Positions 50,081 to 59,732 of a DNA stretch of 64,000 nucleotides are shown here, piece by piece; positions within the stretch are counted from its first letter, which is position 1, and each line of letters opens with the position of its first letter. The position numbers and the translations under genes were made by a program. Source of the stretch: Vreelandella halophila. Lineage in GTDB: Bacteria; Pseudomonadota; Gammaproteobacteria; Pseudomonadales; Oleiphilaceae. Where the stretch lies: contig NZ_JACHUZ010000013.1 of the NCBI RefSeq assembly GCF_019903425.1, forward strand, positions 2,176,361-2,240,360. Reading direction: 5' to 3'. The notes below the pieces were generated by a model. The model searched no databases and was not told the origin of the DNA. It saw only the letters and a list, made by a program, of their open reading frames with translations.

Positions 50081-50950
50081 ATGGTTACTCAGTGGGTGAA
50101 GGATCGCCTCCGAAGCCTCCTGCCTCCCGGCAGGACAACCTCCACGGAAAACCAGCGGGGAGGCGAGGTCTATCTGGTGGGGGCGGGGCCCGGGGATCCG
50201 GACCTGCTTACCATCAAAGCGCTGCGTCTTCTGCGCGAGGCGGATGTGGTGCTCCATGACCGGCTGGTATCCCAGCCCATCATGGACCTGATCAACGAGG
50301 ATGCGGAGATCATCCATGTGGGCAAGGCACGGTCCAATCACAGCGTGCCCCAGGATCGGATCAACGAGCTGCTGGTGGAATACGCACAGGCCGGCAAGCG
50401 GGTCGTGCGGCTCAAAGGCGGGGATCCGTTCATCTTCGGGCGTGGCGGCGAGGAGATCGAGCGCCTGTCGGAGCACGGTGTGCCCTTCCAGGTGGTGCCT
50501 GGCATTACGGCTGCCCAGGGGTGTTCCGCCTATGCCGGGATACCGCTGACACACCGGGATCACGCCCAGTCGGTGCGTTTCATTACCGGCCACCTGAAGA
50601 ACGACACTACGGACCTGCCCTGGCAGGACTTCGTCCAAAACCGGCAGACGCTGGTCTTCTACATGGGCCTTGTCGGGCTTCCGGTGATCACCCGTGAACT
50701 GATCGCCCATGGCATGGCTCCCGGAACACCCTGTGCACTGGTGTCCAAGGGGACCACACCGGATCAGAAGGTGGTCTGCGGTACCCTGGAGTCCATTGTG
50801 GAGGCGGTCGAGCAGGCGGAGGTTCGGGCACCGACCATTATTATCGTGGGGGATGTGGTGAGCCTGAGAGGCCAGCTCGGCTGGCTGGAGCAGATGCCAG
50901 CCGAGCTGGAGGCGTTCAGCCCCGGTGACGGTGGGGAATCTGGTCCCTGA
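50081..50950 (+). CDS. cobA: CobA, uroporphyrinogen-III C-methyltransferase
   Basis: The 289-residue protein makes precorrin-2 for siroheme. The SUMT fold starts near residue 28 with [19 protein letters not shown], followed by [37 protein letters not shown] and [11 protein letters not shown]. In relatives the gene after serS is often full-length cysG, which has an extra N-terminal precorrin-2 dehydrogenase/ferrochelatase part. Here only about 30 residues precede the SUMT domain, so that part is missing. A separate dehydrogenase elsewhere would be needed for siroheme, the cofactor of sulfite reductase. Its last 35 bases overlap the convergent DAHP synthase gene. Confidence 0.92.
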   Translation: MVTQWVKDRLRSLLPPGRTTSTENQRGGEVYLVGAGPGDPDLLTIKALRLLREADVVLHDRLVSQPIMDLINEDAEIIHVGKARSNHSVPQDRINELLVEYAQAGKRVVRLKGGDPFIFGRGGEEIERLSEHGVPFQVVPGITAAQGCSAYAGIPLTHRDHAQSVRFITGHLKNDTTDLPWQDFVQNRQTLVFYMGLVGLPVITRELIAHGMAPGTPCALVSKGTTPDQKVVCGTLESIVEAVEQAEVRAPTIIIVGDVVSLRGQLGWLEQMPAELEAFSPGDGGESGP

Positions 50951-51989
50951 GTTCGTCCCGCATCTGGCGGATGGCCCTGTCGGTGGTTTCCCAGTCGATG
51001 CAGGCATCCGTCACGGATACGCCGTATTCCATTTCGTTCATGGCGGCCAGCTTCTGCTTGCCCCAGTTGATGTTGCTCTCGACCATCAGCCCGATGATGG
51101 ACTGGTTGCCTTCCTTGATCTGATGGGTGACGTCCTGCATGACCAGCGGCTGAACGGCCGGGTCCTTGTTGGAGTTGGCGTGGCTGCAGTCCACCATGAT
51201 GGCATTGCGTACATCCGCTGCCTGCAGCTCTTTCTCGCAGAGCGCGACGTTCACTGAATCGTAGTTCGGGCTGCCACCGCCACCGCGCAGTACCACGTGG
51301 CTGTAGGGGTTGCCTTTCGTCCGGGTGATGGCCACCTGGCCGTTCTGGTCAATGCCCAGGAAGCTGTGCGGGTTGGCAGTGGAATTCATGGCGTTGACCG
51401 CCACATCCAGACTGCCGTCCGTACCGTTCTTGAAGCCCACGGCCATGGACAGACCACTGCTCATCTCGCGGTGGGTCTGGGATTCCGTGGTACGCGCCCC
51501 GATGGCGGACCAGGCAATGGTGTCCTGGAGGTACTGGGGAGCCGTGGGGTCCAGGGCTTCGGTGGCCGTTGGCAGACCCAGCTCGGCTATATCAAGCAGG
51601 AGCTTGCGTCCGATGTAGAGGCCACGCTCGATATCGAAGCTGTCATCCAGATGCGGGTCGTTGATCAGACCCTTCCAGCCAGTGGTGGTCCGCGGCTTCT
51701 CGAAATAGACGCGCATCACGAGGAAGAGGGTGTCGCTGACCTCATCCGCCAGCGCCTTCAGGCGCCGGGCATAGTCCAGGGCGGCATCGGGGTCGTGGAT
51801 CGAACAGGGCCCCACAACCAGGAACAGGCGCGGATCCTTGCCATCGAGGATGTTGTTGATGGTCTGGCGGCCTTCCAGCACGGTCCGGCGCGCCGCGTCG
51901 GTCAGTGGCAGCTGCTCCTTGAGCGCCGCCGGCGTGGTCAGTACCTGCTGTTCCTCAATGTTGACGTTCTCGATGTCGCTGCTTGCCAT
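50916..51989 (-). CDS. aroG: Class I DAHP synthase (3-deoxy-7-phosphoheptulonate synthase)
   Basis: The 357-residue enzyme starts the shikimate pathway from PEP and erythrose-4-phosphate, ending at chorismate (aroC in this window). Family segments are [57 protein letters not shown] and [14 protein letters not shown] at 51989 has GAGG seven bases upstream; the longer frame is not conserved. Which aromatic amino acid inhibits it cannot be told, so the AroG name is provisional. The gene ends inside the 3' end of cobA on the other strand. Confidence 0.93.
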   Translation of the reverse strand: MASSDIENVNIEEQQVLTTPAALKEQLPLTDAARRTVLEGRQTINNILDGKDPRLFLVVGPCSIHDPDAALDYARRLKALADEVSDTLFLVMRVYFEKPRTTTGWKGLINDPHLDDSFDIERGLYIGRKLLLDIAELGLPTATEALDPTAPQYLQDTIAWSAIGARTTESQTHREMSSGLSMAVGFKNGTDGSLDVAVNAMNSTANPHSFLGIDQNGQVAITRTKGNPYSHVVLRGGGGSPNYDSVNVALCEKELQAADVRNAIMVDCSHANSNKDPAVQPLVMQDVTHQIKEGNQSIIGLMVESNINWGKQKLAAMNEMEYGVSVTDACIDWETTDRAIRQMRDELRDQIPHRHRG

Positions 51990-52139
51990 GACTGCCTCTT
52001 GTCCACCCATGCACGGAAACGGGCCGATATAGTGCGTCAAATCCCACAGTGATGCAATCCGGCGGGCTGCTGAGCTGGCCGGCACCGGCCGCCTGGTTTA
52101 AGGTGTATTCCAGACATCCATGACCCTGCGGGGCGACGC

Positions 52140-53897
52140 GTGAGCCTGATTGAATCCATCATCACCGAGCTGCGGATACCGGATCTGCCGTATCCGGTCG
52201 GGCGGTCCGCGCCGGATGAGCGCTCCCTCTGGCGCGGGATTCTGTTTGAGGCATGGCAGGCCGGTAGTGACGAGCGGGTTGTGACTCATCTGCAGCGGAT
52301 GGATGCCGTCTGGAGCATGCGCCAGGTCAACGCCGCCTACCTGGCGGATCGCATCATGAACGTCTTTCTGCGCCGCTCAGGGCTTCATCCCTATCTGGTG
52401 CACCGTGCGGCGCGCCTGCGTTTCTGGCTGGCGCTCGACCTTGAGGCACGCGCCGATGAGGCGGTGTCCGAACAGCGCCCGTTGCACCGCTGGCTGGACA
52501 GCCTTCAGGCACTGCGTGGCTGGAGCCGAACGGGGGGGCGTTCCGACAGACCGGTGGAAAGCCATCTAGCGGCCATGGAAAAGGCGGTGGGTGAGGCTTT
52601 CCGGCTTGGCGAGGAAAGCCCCATCGAGGCCTGCGTCAGTGACTGGCTGGAGCAGATCAGCCGCCAGGCTGAGCAGGCGGAGCGTGTGGCACAACGGCTG
52701 TGGCAGACGGAGTCCGGCGCGGCCGGCCAGCGTGCCGCGGAACAGGCAGTGCGGGCCGCTCTGGCGCGCACCTGTCGGGGGCGGCAGCTGCCATCCGGCC
52801 TATGGGCTTTCATCGAGGATGACTGGCGTGTGTTGATGCGCCGTGCGGCCCTGGAGCACGGGATTGATTCCGAACCCTGGCGCCATGCCTTCCGTCTTCT
52901 AGAGTGGCTGATCTGGGTTGGGGATGCCAACCTGTGTGGCCAGGACCGGAACCGGCTCTATCACGTTGGGGAGCAGCTTACGGACAAACTGGTCCAGGTG
53001 GTTGCCCTGGTGGAAGGGCGGGATCCGGACCCACAGCGTTTTGCGCCGGTGGATGAACTCCTTGCCCGGCGCCTGCGTGATGAGGCGGTGGAGCAGGAGC
53101 CGGCGAGCATACCGGAAGCGGATCCGCGCTGGCTTGAGAAACCCGATGAAATGCAGCGTGAGCAGGCCCGGAGCTGGGTTGGCAGCTGGTATCTTTACCA
53201 GGCGGATGGCCAGCAGATCCGTCAGTTCCTTACGGGTTTCCTGGACGAAACCGGCGAGGTGCTCTGGACCAATGCCCGGGGTGCCAAGCTCGACATAGAG
53301 CCCTTCCGTTCGGTCAGGGCCCGTTTCGAGGCGGGTGAGCTCACTTACCTGCCGGAAGCTCACCCCTTTGCCAGCGTTCTCAGCGACACCCTGAGCAGCC
53401 TCCAGCGGGTGCTGGACTCCCAGCGCAAACAGCGCGAAGAGGCGCGGGACAAAGCACGGGAAGAGGCGGAGGCACTGCGCCGTGCCCAGGAGCAGGCGCT
53501 TGAGGAAGAGCGCCAGCGCGAACAAGAGCGCGAGGGGCGCGAGGCCAGGGAGCGTGAAGAGGCGGCACAGGAAGCCCAGGATGAGGCCGAGGCACGGCGT
53601 ATCAATGAGGAAGCGGACATCCGGGAGAAGGTCCTGGCGGAAGTGGATCGTCTGGAGGCCGGAAGCTGGATCCAGATCGGCAGTGGCGAGGAGGCACTCC
53701 GGCTTAAACTGGCGCTGCGTATCAGGGCTTCCGGAAAGCTGGTGTTTGTGGACCGTTATGGCCTCAATCGCCGAGAGATCCTGCGCGAGGACCTGGCAAC
53801 CCGGATACGGGATGGGGAAGCACAGCTGCTCAGTGAAGGCGCTGAGTTTGCGGATACGCTTTCCCGCGTTGTGGGACGACTGCGGGTAGGGCGCTGA
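52140..53897 (+). CDS. DUF1631-type protein
   Basis: The 585-residue protein is cytoplasmic (no signal or membrane segment). It is largely helical up to about residue 330. The segment WVGSWYLYQADGQQIRQFLTGF ... VLWTNARGAKLDI (about 345-385) is the conserved DUF1631 core. A strong charged coiled coil (about 420-500, R/E/A-rich) precedes a small beta domain at the end that looks PilZ-like in pattern (RIRASGKLVFVDRYGLNRREI). The GTG start at 52140 follows GGGGCGACGC. It overlaps a PilZ gene by one base, which suggests a role in c-di-GMP or surface-related control. Function unknown. Confidence 0.75.
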   Translation: MSLIESIITELRIPDLPYPVGRSAPDERSLWRGILFEAWQAGSDERVVTHLQRMDAVWSMRQVNAAYLADRIMNVFLRRSGLHPYLVHRAARLRFWLALDLEARADEAVSEQRPLHRWLDSLQALRGWSRTGGRSDRPVESHLAAMEKAVGEAFRLGEESPIEACVSDWLEQISRQAEQAERVAQRLWQTESGAAGQRAAEQAVRAALARTCRGRQLPSGLWAFIEDDWRVLMRRAALEHGIDSEPWRHAFRLLEWLIWVGDANLCGQDRNRLYHVGEQLTDKLVQVVALVEGRDPDPQRFAPVDELLARRLRDEAVEQEPASIPEADPRWLEKPDEMQREQARSWVGSWYLYQADGQQIRQFLTGFLDETGEVLWTNARGAKLDIEPFRSVRARFEAGELTYLPEAHPFASVLSDTLSSLQRVLDSQRKQREEARDKAREEAEALRRAQEQALEEERQREQEREGREAREREEAAQEAQDEAEARRINEEADIREKVLAEVDRLEAGSWIQIGSGEEALRLKLALRIRASGKLVFVDRYGLNRREILREDLATRIRDGEAQLLSEGAEFADTLSRVVGRLRVGR

Positions 53898-54265
53898 TGA
53901 CGGGGACCTGGAAGCCGGAAGATGGAGAGCAGCGGGATGAGTACCGCATTGCGGGGCGTGTCGTGGCGGACCTGCAGGTGGCGGACGGCGTGGGCGACGA
54001 ACCGCCGCGCTGGCTGCGTTGCCGCACACGGGATATTTCCGCCAGCGGCCTCAGCATTACCGCGGACGAGCCAGTGGTGGAAGGGGCACTGCTGAATCTG
54101 AGGGTAACCGTGGATGACAGCGCCGCTCACGCGCTGCTGGCCGAAGTGCGTTCAAGCCGGGAATGGGAGGATGGTTTCTGGCGGATCGGTCTTGCGGTGC
54201 TGGATACAGGTGACGACAGCCTCCCCGCCTGGAAGGAGACTGTCGCTGTCCTGCTGGAGGCCTGA
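53897..54265 (+). CDS. PilZ-domain protein
   Basis: The 122-residue single-domain protein has RDEYRIAGRV near residue 13 and RDISASGLSITAD near residue 45. The pattern RxxxR ... D/NxSxxG is the c-di-GMP-binding signature; the first part reads RDEYR, so binding is plausible. Its ATG shares one base with the DUF1631 stop, so the two are cotranslated. The 3' end is 5 bp from convergent fabI. Confidence 0.85.
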   Translation: MTGTWKPEDGEQRDEYRIAGRVVADLQVADGVGDEPPRWLRCRTRDISASGLSITADEPVVEGALLNLRVTVDDSAAHALLAEVRSSREWEDGFWRIGLAVLDTGDDSLPAWKETVAVLLEA

Positions 54266-54270
54266 GTCGT

Positions 54271-55059
54271 TCAGTCCTCCATCGGGTTCATGCCCATGTT
54301 GCGGAATCCGGCATCCACATAGATGACTTCGCCGGTGATGCCGCTTGCCATGTCAGAGGTCAGGAAAGCGGCCGTGTTGCCAACCTCCTTGGTGGTCACA
54401 TTGCGCTGCAGGGGCGTGCGCTTTTCATTCTCCGCCAGCATGCGGCGGAAGCTCTTGATGCCTGAAGCGGCAAGGGTCTTGATGGGGCCGGCTGAAACGG
54501 CATTCACGCGGGTGCCTTCCGGACCCATGGAGGCGGCCAGGTAGCGGACGCTGGCTTCCAGGCTGGCCTTGGCCAGGCCCATGACATTGTAGTTGGGCAG
54601 AACCAGCTGCGAGCCCACGTAGGTCATGGTCAGGATGGAACCATTCCGCCCCTTCATCAGCGGCCGGGCTTCACGCGCCAAGGCGGTCAGACTGTAGGAG
54701 CTGATGTCATGTGCCATCTTGAAGCCTTCACGGCTGGTCACGTCGGTGAAGTCGCCATCAAGCTCTTCGCCGGGTGCGAACCCGACCGAGTGCACCAGGA
54801 TGTCGAGACCGCCCCAGTGTTCGTTGAGGGACTCGAACAGGTCCGCGATCTGCTGGTCATCGGTGACATCACAGGGCAGCACGATGTTGCTGTTCCAGTT
54901 TTCGGCAAAGCCTTCCACGCGCGATTTGAGCTTCTCGTTCTGATAGGTGAGAGCAAGCTCCGCACCCTGCTCATGCAGTGCCTGGGCAATGCCAGTGGCG
55001 ATTGAGTGTTTGCTGGCGACGCCAACGACCAGCGCTTTCTTTCCTTCCAGTATTCCCAT
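54271..55059 (-). CDS. fabI: FabI, enoyl-[acyl-carrier-protein] reductase (NADH)
   Basis: The 262-residue reductase finishes each fatty-acid elongation round. It begins [21 protein letters not shown], has [14 protein letters not shown], and the catalytic [20 protein letters not shown] with the Y..K pair spaced as in triclosan-sensitive FabI. ATG at 55059 follows GAGG. It lies 7 bp after mltD on the same strand and is probably cotranscribed with it. Confidence 0.96.
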   Translation of the reverse strand: MGILEGKKALVVGVASKHSIATGIAQALHEQGAELALTYQNEKLKSRVEGFAENWNSNIVLPCDVTDDQQIADLFESLNEHWGGLDILVHSVGFAPGEELDGDFTDVTSREGFKMAHDISSYSLTALAREARPLMKGRNGSILTMTYVGSQLVLPNYNVMGLAKASLEASVRYLAASMGPEGTRVNAVSAGPIKTLAASGIKSFRRMLAENEKRTPLQRNVTTKEVGNTAAFLTSDMASGITGEVIYVDAGFRNMGMNPMED

Positions 55060-55066
55060 GCTGACC

Positions 55067-56689
55067 TCAGTGTGCGTTGCGTATGTCCACGTACAGCTTA
55101 AGCCGCTGTCCGGGCTGAAGATAGTCCTGTGTATTGATGTTATTCCACTGGGCAATCTGGGAGACGCCCACATTGAACCGGTTGGCGATGTGCCGGAGGG
55201 AGTCCCCGGAGCGCACGGTATAGCCCACGCGCCGGACCATCTCCCGCCGTTCGCTCCGCCGGGGTTGGGGGTCATCGGTCCAGATAGCGAGCGTATCCCC
55301 GGGGCGCAGTGTGTCTCCGGGCGCCAGGTTGTTCCAGCTGGCCAGCTTGCTTACGCCAACATCGTGCGCACTGGCTATATCCCAGAGGGTGTCTCCGGCG
55401 TTGACACGGTAATCGATGCGGTTCTGACCCTTGTTGCCGGAGGCGGCCTGGCGTGCTGCCCGGCGGTTGGGTTCGCTCAGGGCATAGGCATTGCTCGCAT
55501 TGCCGGCGGCCGGGATCAGCAGTCTCTCACCCTCGCGGATAGTGTGGCCGTTGATATCGTTGTGCTTGCGGATAACGTCGGGAGTGGTGTTGAACGAGCG
55601 CGCAATGCTGATGAGGGTGTCGCCACTCTGGACCGTGTAATTGCGCCAGCTCACCCGTTGATCCTCTGGCAGGGTGGTAAGCGCTTCCCGGAATTTTTCC
55701 GCTGAATCCGCGGGCACCAGCAGCCGGTGTGGGCCGTCCGGGGCCGTCGCCCATCGGTTGAAACCGGGGTTGAGCCGGTAGATCTCGTTCACTCCGACCC
55801 CCGCCATGGCAGCGGCTTGGGCAAGATCGAGCTGACCGCCGATATCCACCACCTCGAAGTAGGGGTCGTCCGGAATGGGCTCAAGCCGGATACCGTGGGA
55901 TTTCGGGTCTGCCACAATGCGGGCCAGGGCTATGAGCTTGGGGACATAATGCCGGGTTTCCGCCGGCAGATGGAGGTTCCAGTAGTCCGTGGGCCTGCCC
56001 TGACGCTCGTTGCGGCGCATGGCACGGAGCACTCGTCCGGCGCCGGCGTTATAGGAGGCGAGGGCGAGTTCATAGTCGCCGTCGAAGCGCCCCGAGAGCT
56101 TTTCAAGATAGCTCAGCGCACCGTTGGTGGCGCTGATGATGTCACGGCGCCCGTCGTACCACCAGTTCTGCTCCATGCCGAAGGCGCGGCCGGTGGCCGG
56201 GATGAACTGCCAGATACCGGATGCCCGGCCGTGGGAGTAGGCGAATGGATCATAGGCGCTCTCGACCAGCGGCAGGAGGGCCAGCTCGCCTGGCATGTCC
56301 CGCTTCTCGATTTCCCGGATGATGTAGGGAAGGTAACGGCGGGCGCGTTCGGCTGTCCGGTCCATGTAGGACTGGTTGCGACTGTACCAGGCGAGCTGGT
56401 CGCGCACGCGCTTGTCATTGACATCAAGATCCAGCTGGAAGCTGTCCCGCAGACGCTGCCAGACTGTGTCGTAGCCTTCATCCGCTTGGCCTGCACCGGT
56501 TTCCGCCTCCTGCTGGTCGCTGGGGCGCAGCGCACCGTCGGTGCGTACGTCGGCATCCATCCTTGCGGCCCGTGTAATGGGCGGTGGGTTGCTCTCAGTA
56601 CTGGCCCCCTGGGGATGGAGACTTTCGCAGCCTGACAGCAGTGGCAGGCTCATGGCTGAAAGCAGGCACAGAAGCGGAACGTAATGCAT
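55067..56689 (-). CDS. mltD: MltD, membrane-bound lytic murein transglycosylase with three LysM domains
   Basis: The 540-residue lipoprotein has the lipobox LLSGC at residues 17-21. The family 1 lytic transglycosylase domain (about 115-270) carries the catalytic glutamate in [10 protein letters not shown] and the typical [15 protein letters not shown] and [14 protein letters not shown]. Three LysM modules follow ([48 protein letters not shown]), which bind peptidoglycan. It cuts glycan strands to anhydro-muropeptides in the outer-membrane inner leaflet. A 129-bp gap to gloB holds its promoter. Confidence 0.96.
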   Translation of the reverse strand: MHYVPLLCLLSAMSLPLLSGCESLHPQGASTESNPPPITRAARMDADVRTDGALRPSDQQEAETGAGQADEGYDTVWQRLRDSFQLDLDVNDKRVRDQLAWYSRNQSYMDRTAERARRYLPYIIREIEKRDMPGELALLPLVESAYDPFAYSHGRASGIWQFIPATGRAFGMEQNWWYDGRRDIISATNGALSYLEKLSGRFDGDYELALASYNAGAGRVLRAMRRNERQGRPTDYWNLHLPAETRHYVPKLIALARIVADPKSHGIRLEPIPDDPYFEVVDIGGQLDLAQAAAMAGVGVNEIYRLNPGFNRWATAPDGPHRLLVPADSAEKFREALTTLPEDQRVSWRNYTVQSGDTLISIARSFNTTPDVIRKHNDINGHTIREGERLLIPAAGNASNAYALSEPNRRAARQAASGNKGQNRIDYRVNAGDTLWDIASAHDVGVSKLASWNNLAPGDTLRPGDTLAIWTDDPQPRRSERREMVRRVGYTVRSGDSLRHIANRFNVGVSQIAQWNNINTQDYLQPGQRLKLYVDIRNAH

Positions 56690-56818
56690 AGGGACAGCCG
56701 GTTGGTTGAAGCCTGTGACAAACCCGGTTCACACAGCGTATCGGGATTCTAGGAAGGGCCCCGAGTACCGTCAATTACACCGGGTAAGTTTTAATGTGGG
56801 TTCCGTTAACGGGAGGGG

Positions 56819-57610
56819 TCACCCGCGGAATCCGTCCTTCCACTCACGGATAACGCCGAAGACTCGATCCCCATCCAGCCCCTGCTCTCCGGCTCTGGTT
56901 TCCGCCGAAGCCACCACGGTGGGATCATCCCAGCGCAGGAAGGGGTTCAGCCGGCGTTCCTGGCCGAGCGTTGTGGGGACCGTGGGCTGGCCGGCATCAA
57001 GCAGCTGCTCTACCTTTTTCTGGTATTCCGCAAGCTCGGTGTCGTCCGGCGTGACCGCGCGCGCGAACGCCACATTGGCGCGGGTGTATTCATGCCCGCA
57101 GCATACCAGCGTGCCGTCCGGCCACTCACGGAGCTTGGCCAGGGAGGCGCGCATCTGTGCGAAATTACCCTCGAAAACCCGGCCGCAGCCGCAAGCGAAC
57201 AGGGCATCACCACAGAGCGTTACGGGTCGGCTGAGCCCGGGACTGTCGCTGTTGAAGGCAATGTGATCCAGTGTGTGGCCGGGTACGGCCAGGATCTGGA
57301 ATGAGAGCTCACGCCAGGTAAGGATGTCGCCTTCACGCAGTGGGTTGGTGATCCCGGTGAAGCGCGAATCCGCGGGGCCGTGCACGGGCACGCTGCTGTC
57401 GCCGACGAGCTTGCCCAGGCCCTGGGTATGGTCCGGGTGGTGATGGGTCAGCAGGACCGCCTCCAGTGTCAGCCCGTTGCGGTCAAGGAAGTCCCGGGCA
57501 GGGGCCGCTTCGCCGGGATCAACAATCAGTGCCGCTCTGCTCTCGGGGTCATGGATACACCAGATGTAGTTGTCGCTGAGTGCGGGAATGGCATCGACCT
57601 GGTAGTTCAT
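56819..57610 (-). CDS. gloB: GloB, hydroxyacylglutathione hydrolase (glyoxalase II)
   Basis: The 263-residue metallo-beta-lactamase-fold enzyme hydrolyses S-lactoylglutathione. The metal motif is LLTHHHPDHTQG, with later ligands in AVPGHTLDH and CGDALFACGCGRVFEG. GHEYTRANVAFA and ERRLNPFLR complete the glyoxalase II pattern. ATG at 57610 starts MNYQVDAIPALSDNYIW, the family start. It is divergent from the methyltransferase gene, an arrangement shared with Pseudomonas. Confidence 0.95.
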   Translation of the reverse strand: MNYQVDAIPALSDNYIWCIHDPESRAALIVDPGEAAPARDFLDRNGLTLEAVLLTHHHPDHTQGLGKLVGDSSVPVHGPADSRFTGITNPLREGDILTWRELSFQILAVPGHTLDHIAFNSDSPGLSRPVTLCGDALFACGCGRVFEGNFAQMRASLAKLREWPDGTLVCCGHEYTRANVAFARAVTPDDTELAEYQKKVEQLLDAGQPTVPTTLGQERRLNPFLRWDDPTVVASAETRAGEQGLDGDRVFGVIREWKDGFRG

Positions 57611-57728
57611 GGCGGACTCCGTTGCTGGATTCGTCCCCATTATAGGAAATCCAGAGCCTGTGACGAGAGCGCACTTGCCAGCGGTGCCGCAGGGCCCGAC
57701 AATTGCGGTGCGGACAGGGGGAATCAGA

Positions 57729-58517
57729 ATGAACTCAGAGGCATTCGCACACTGGCTCCGAACCGGGTTGGGCTCGGCGCTTCTGAACCAGGAACAGGCC
57801 TGTGTGGCGACGGCCATGACCCGTGTCTTCGGCACACGCCACCTGGAGATTGGCCTGAGTTCGGCACTGGCGGTCACACCACGCCTTCCGGCGGGGCAGC
57901 AGCCACAGGTCCTGCCGGCAGTCAGCTCTGATACAGATCGCGGGCCCGTCATCGCAAGGCCGGAGGAACTTCCGTTCCACGATGACTGGATGGATTCGGT
58001 GGTTCTGCACCACACGCTGGACCTGGCGGAGGACCCACGGCAGGCGCTGCGGGAAGCAGTGAGGGTGGTGCGCTCAGGGGGACAGGTCATCGTGATCGGA
58101 CTCAATCCAATCGGGCTCTGGGGCCTGCGCCGGCTGTTCGGCCTGAGGCGTGATGCGCCCTGGAACAGCCGCTTCCTGTTGGCACGGCGTGTTCAGGACT
58201 GGGCACAGGTGCTCGGGTGCTGCGTGGCACCGGCGCGCTATGGGTTCTTCCGCCCGCCTGTAGGTGGCCGGCGTCTGCAGACTCGGCTGGCTTTTCTTGA
58301 ACCTTTCTACGAACGGGGGATCCAGGTGCCTTTTGGCGGATTCTATTGTCTTGTGGCGGAAAAACGCGATGCGGCACGCATTCCGCTTCGCCCGGTGATG
58401 CCTGACCCCAGGGTGGCATCCATGCCGGTTGCAAACCGTAACGTGTCACCAGGCATGGGACGGGCCAGACTGAGGGTTGTGAGTTCCCGGCCGGACGAGG
58501 GTGGGGAGAACGCATGA
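57729..58517 (+). CDS. SAM-dependent methyltransferase-like protein with weak motif I
   Basis: The 262-residue protein has a class I methyltransferase pattern in its middle: [19 protein letters not shown] and [30 protein letters not shown], as in the Methyltransf_11 group. The glycine-rich motif I, usually near the N-terminus, reads [11 protein letters not shown] and lacks the GxGxG core, so SAM binding is uncertain. ATG at 57729 follows a run of G. It overlaps rnhA by four bases, and homologues occupy the same gloB-rnhA position in Pseudomonas. The substrate is unknown. Confidence 0.8.
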   Translation: MNSEAFAHWLRTGLGSALLNQEQACVATAMTRVFGTRHLEIGLSSALAVTPRLPAGQQPQVLPAVSSDTDRGPVIARPEELPFHDDWMDSVVLHHTLDLAEDPRQALREAVRVVRSGGQVIVIGLNPIGLWGLRRLFGLRRDAPWNSRFLLARRVQDWAQVLGCCVAPARYGFFRPPVGGRRLQTRLAFLEPFYERGIQVPFGGFYCLVAEKRDAARIPLRPVMPDPRVASMPVANRNVSPGMGRARLRVVSSRPDEGGENA

Positions 58518-58960
58518 GCCAGGTGACGTTGTATACGGATGGTGCCTGCAAGGGGAATCCGGGGCCGGGCGGCTGGGGCGTGGTGCTGCGTTACGGCGAT
58601 CACGAGAAACACCTCTGGGGTGGCGAGCCCGGCACCACCAATAACCGGATGGAGCTGCGGGCCGCGATCGAGGGGCTGGCAGCGCTCAGGCGCCAGTGCG
58701 ACGTGGCCATCTACACGGACTCCCAGTACGTGCGTAACGGCATCAACCAGTGGATGGCCAACTGGAAGCGCAATGGCTGGAAGACATCGGCACGCAAGCC
58801 GGTCAAGAACGCGGAACTGTGGCAGCGGCTGGATGAGCTGGTGCAGTCACACCGGATCCAGTGGCACTGGGTGCGCGGACACAGCGGCAACGACGGCAAC
58901 GAACAGGCCGACGCCCTGGCAAACAGGGGCGCGGCTGAAGTGATGGAAGGCAGAGGCTGA
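58514..58960 (+). CDS. rnhA: RnhA, ribonuclease HI
   Basis: The 148-residue enzyme cuts the RNA strand of RNA-DNA hybrids. [16 protein letters not shown] (D8), [13 protein letters not shown] (E), and [11 protein letters not shown] (D) give the DEDD active site, with the last acid in [10 protein letters not shown]. It is the common one-domain bacterial type. dnaQ starts three bases downstream. Confidence 0.97.
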   Translation: MSQVTLYTDGACKGNPGPGGWGVVLRYGDHEKHLWGGEPGTTNNRMELRAAIEGLAALRRQCDVAIYTDSQYVRNGINQWMANWKRNGWKTSARKPVKNAELWQRLDELVQSHRIQWHWVRGHSGNDGNEQADALANRGAAEVMEGRG

Positions 58961-58963
58961 AAC

Positions 58964-59671
58964 ATGCGGCAGATTGTGCTGGACACGGAGACCACTGGCC
59001 TGGAACCAGAGCAGGGTCACCGCATTATCGAGATCGGCTGCGTGGAAGTAGCTGAACGGGAGCTGACCGGTCGCCACTACCATGTGTACATCAACCCGGA
59101 ACGGGAGGTGGAAGACAGCGCCATCGAGGTCCACGGGATCACCAACGAGTTCCTGGCGGACAAACCGACGTTTCGGGAAGTGGCGGATGAATTCCTGGAA
59201 TTCATCCGTGGCGCCGAGCTGATCATCCATAACGCCCCCTTTGACGTGGGCTTCATGGATCATGAGTTCGGTATGCTCGATGGAGATTATCCGCGCACCG
59301 CTGATGTATGCGGCATCCGTGACTCGCTGGTGATGGCCCGCAGCAAGCACCCGGGTCAGAAGAACAACCTGGACGTGCTCTGCCGCCGGTACGGCATTGA
59401 CAACAGCAACCGGGAACTGCACGGGGCACTGCTGGACGCCGAGATACTGGCCCTTGTCTACCTGGCGATGACCGGCGGCCAGACGGCCCTGTCCCTGGGG
59501 GAGGCCGACGATGGGCAGGATGCGGGCACGGAAATCCGGCGACTGGATCCCGGACGCTCGCCGCTGCCTGTCCCGGAAGCGGATAACGAGGAGCTGAACG
59601 CGCATCGGGCCTTTCTTGATGGCATGGCGGCTAAGACCGCTGTGCTCTGGGACGAGCAGGGCATTTCTTGA
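58964..59671 (+). CDS. dnaQ: DnaQ, DNA polymerase III epsilon subunit (proofreading exonuclease)
   Basis: The 235-residue proofreader shows the DEDDh motifs: LDTETTGLEPEQGHRIIEIG (exo I), HNAPFDVGFMDHEF (exo II), and HGALLDAEILALVYLAM (exo III with H and D). A C-terminal tail (about 190-235) binds the alpha subunit. rnhA-dnaQ is a conserved gammaproteobacterial pair. Confidence 0.96.
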   Translation: MRQIVLDTETTGLEPEQGHRIIEIGCVEVAERELTGRHYHVYINPEREVEDSAIEVHGITNEFLADKPTFREVADEFLEFIRGAELIIHNAPFDVGFMDHEFGMLDGDYPRTADVCGIRDSLVMARSKHPGQKNNLDVLCRRYGIDNSNRELHGALLDAEILALVYLAMTGGQTALSLGEADDGQDAGTEIRRLDPGRSPLPVPEADNEELNAHRAFLDGMAAKTAVLWDEQGIS

Positions 59672-59732
59672 GAAAACTGAAAAACCTGCTACAGGTTATT
59701 GAATATCTGATTCTATAGTGGAAGCCCCGTTT

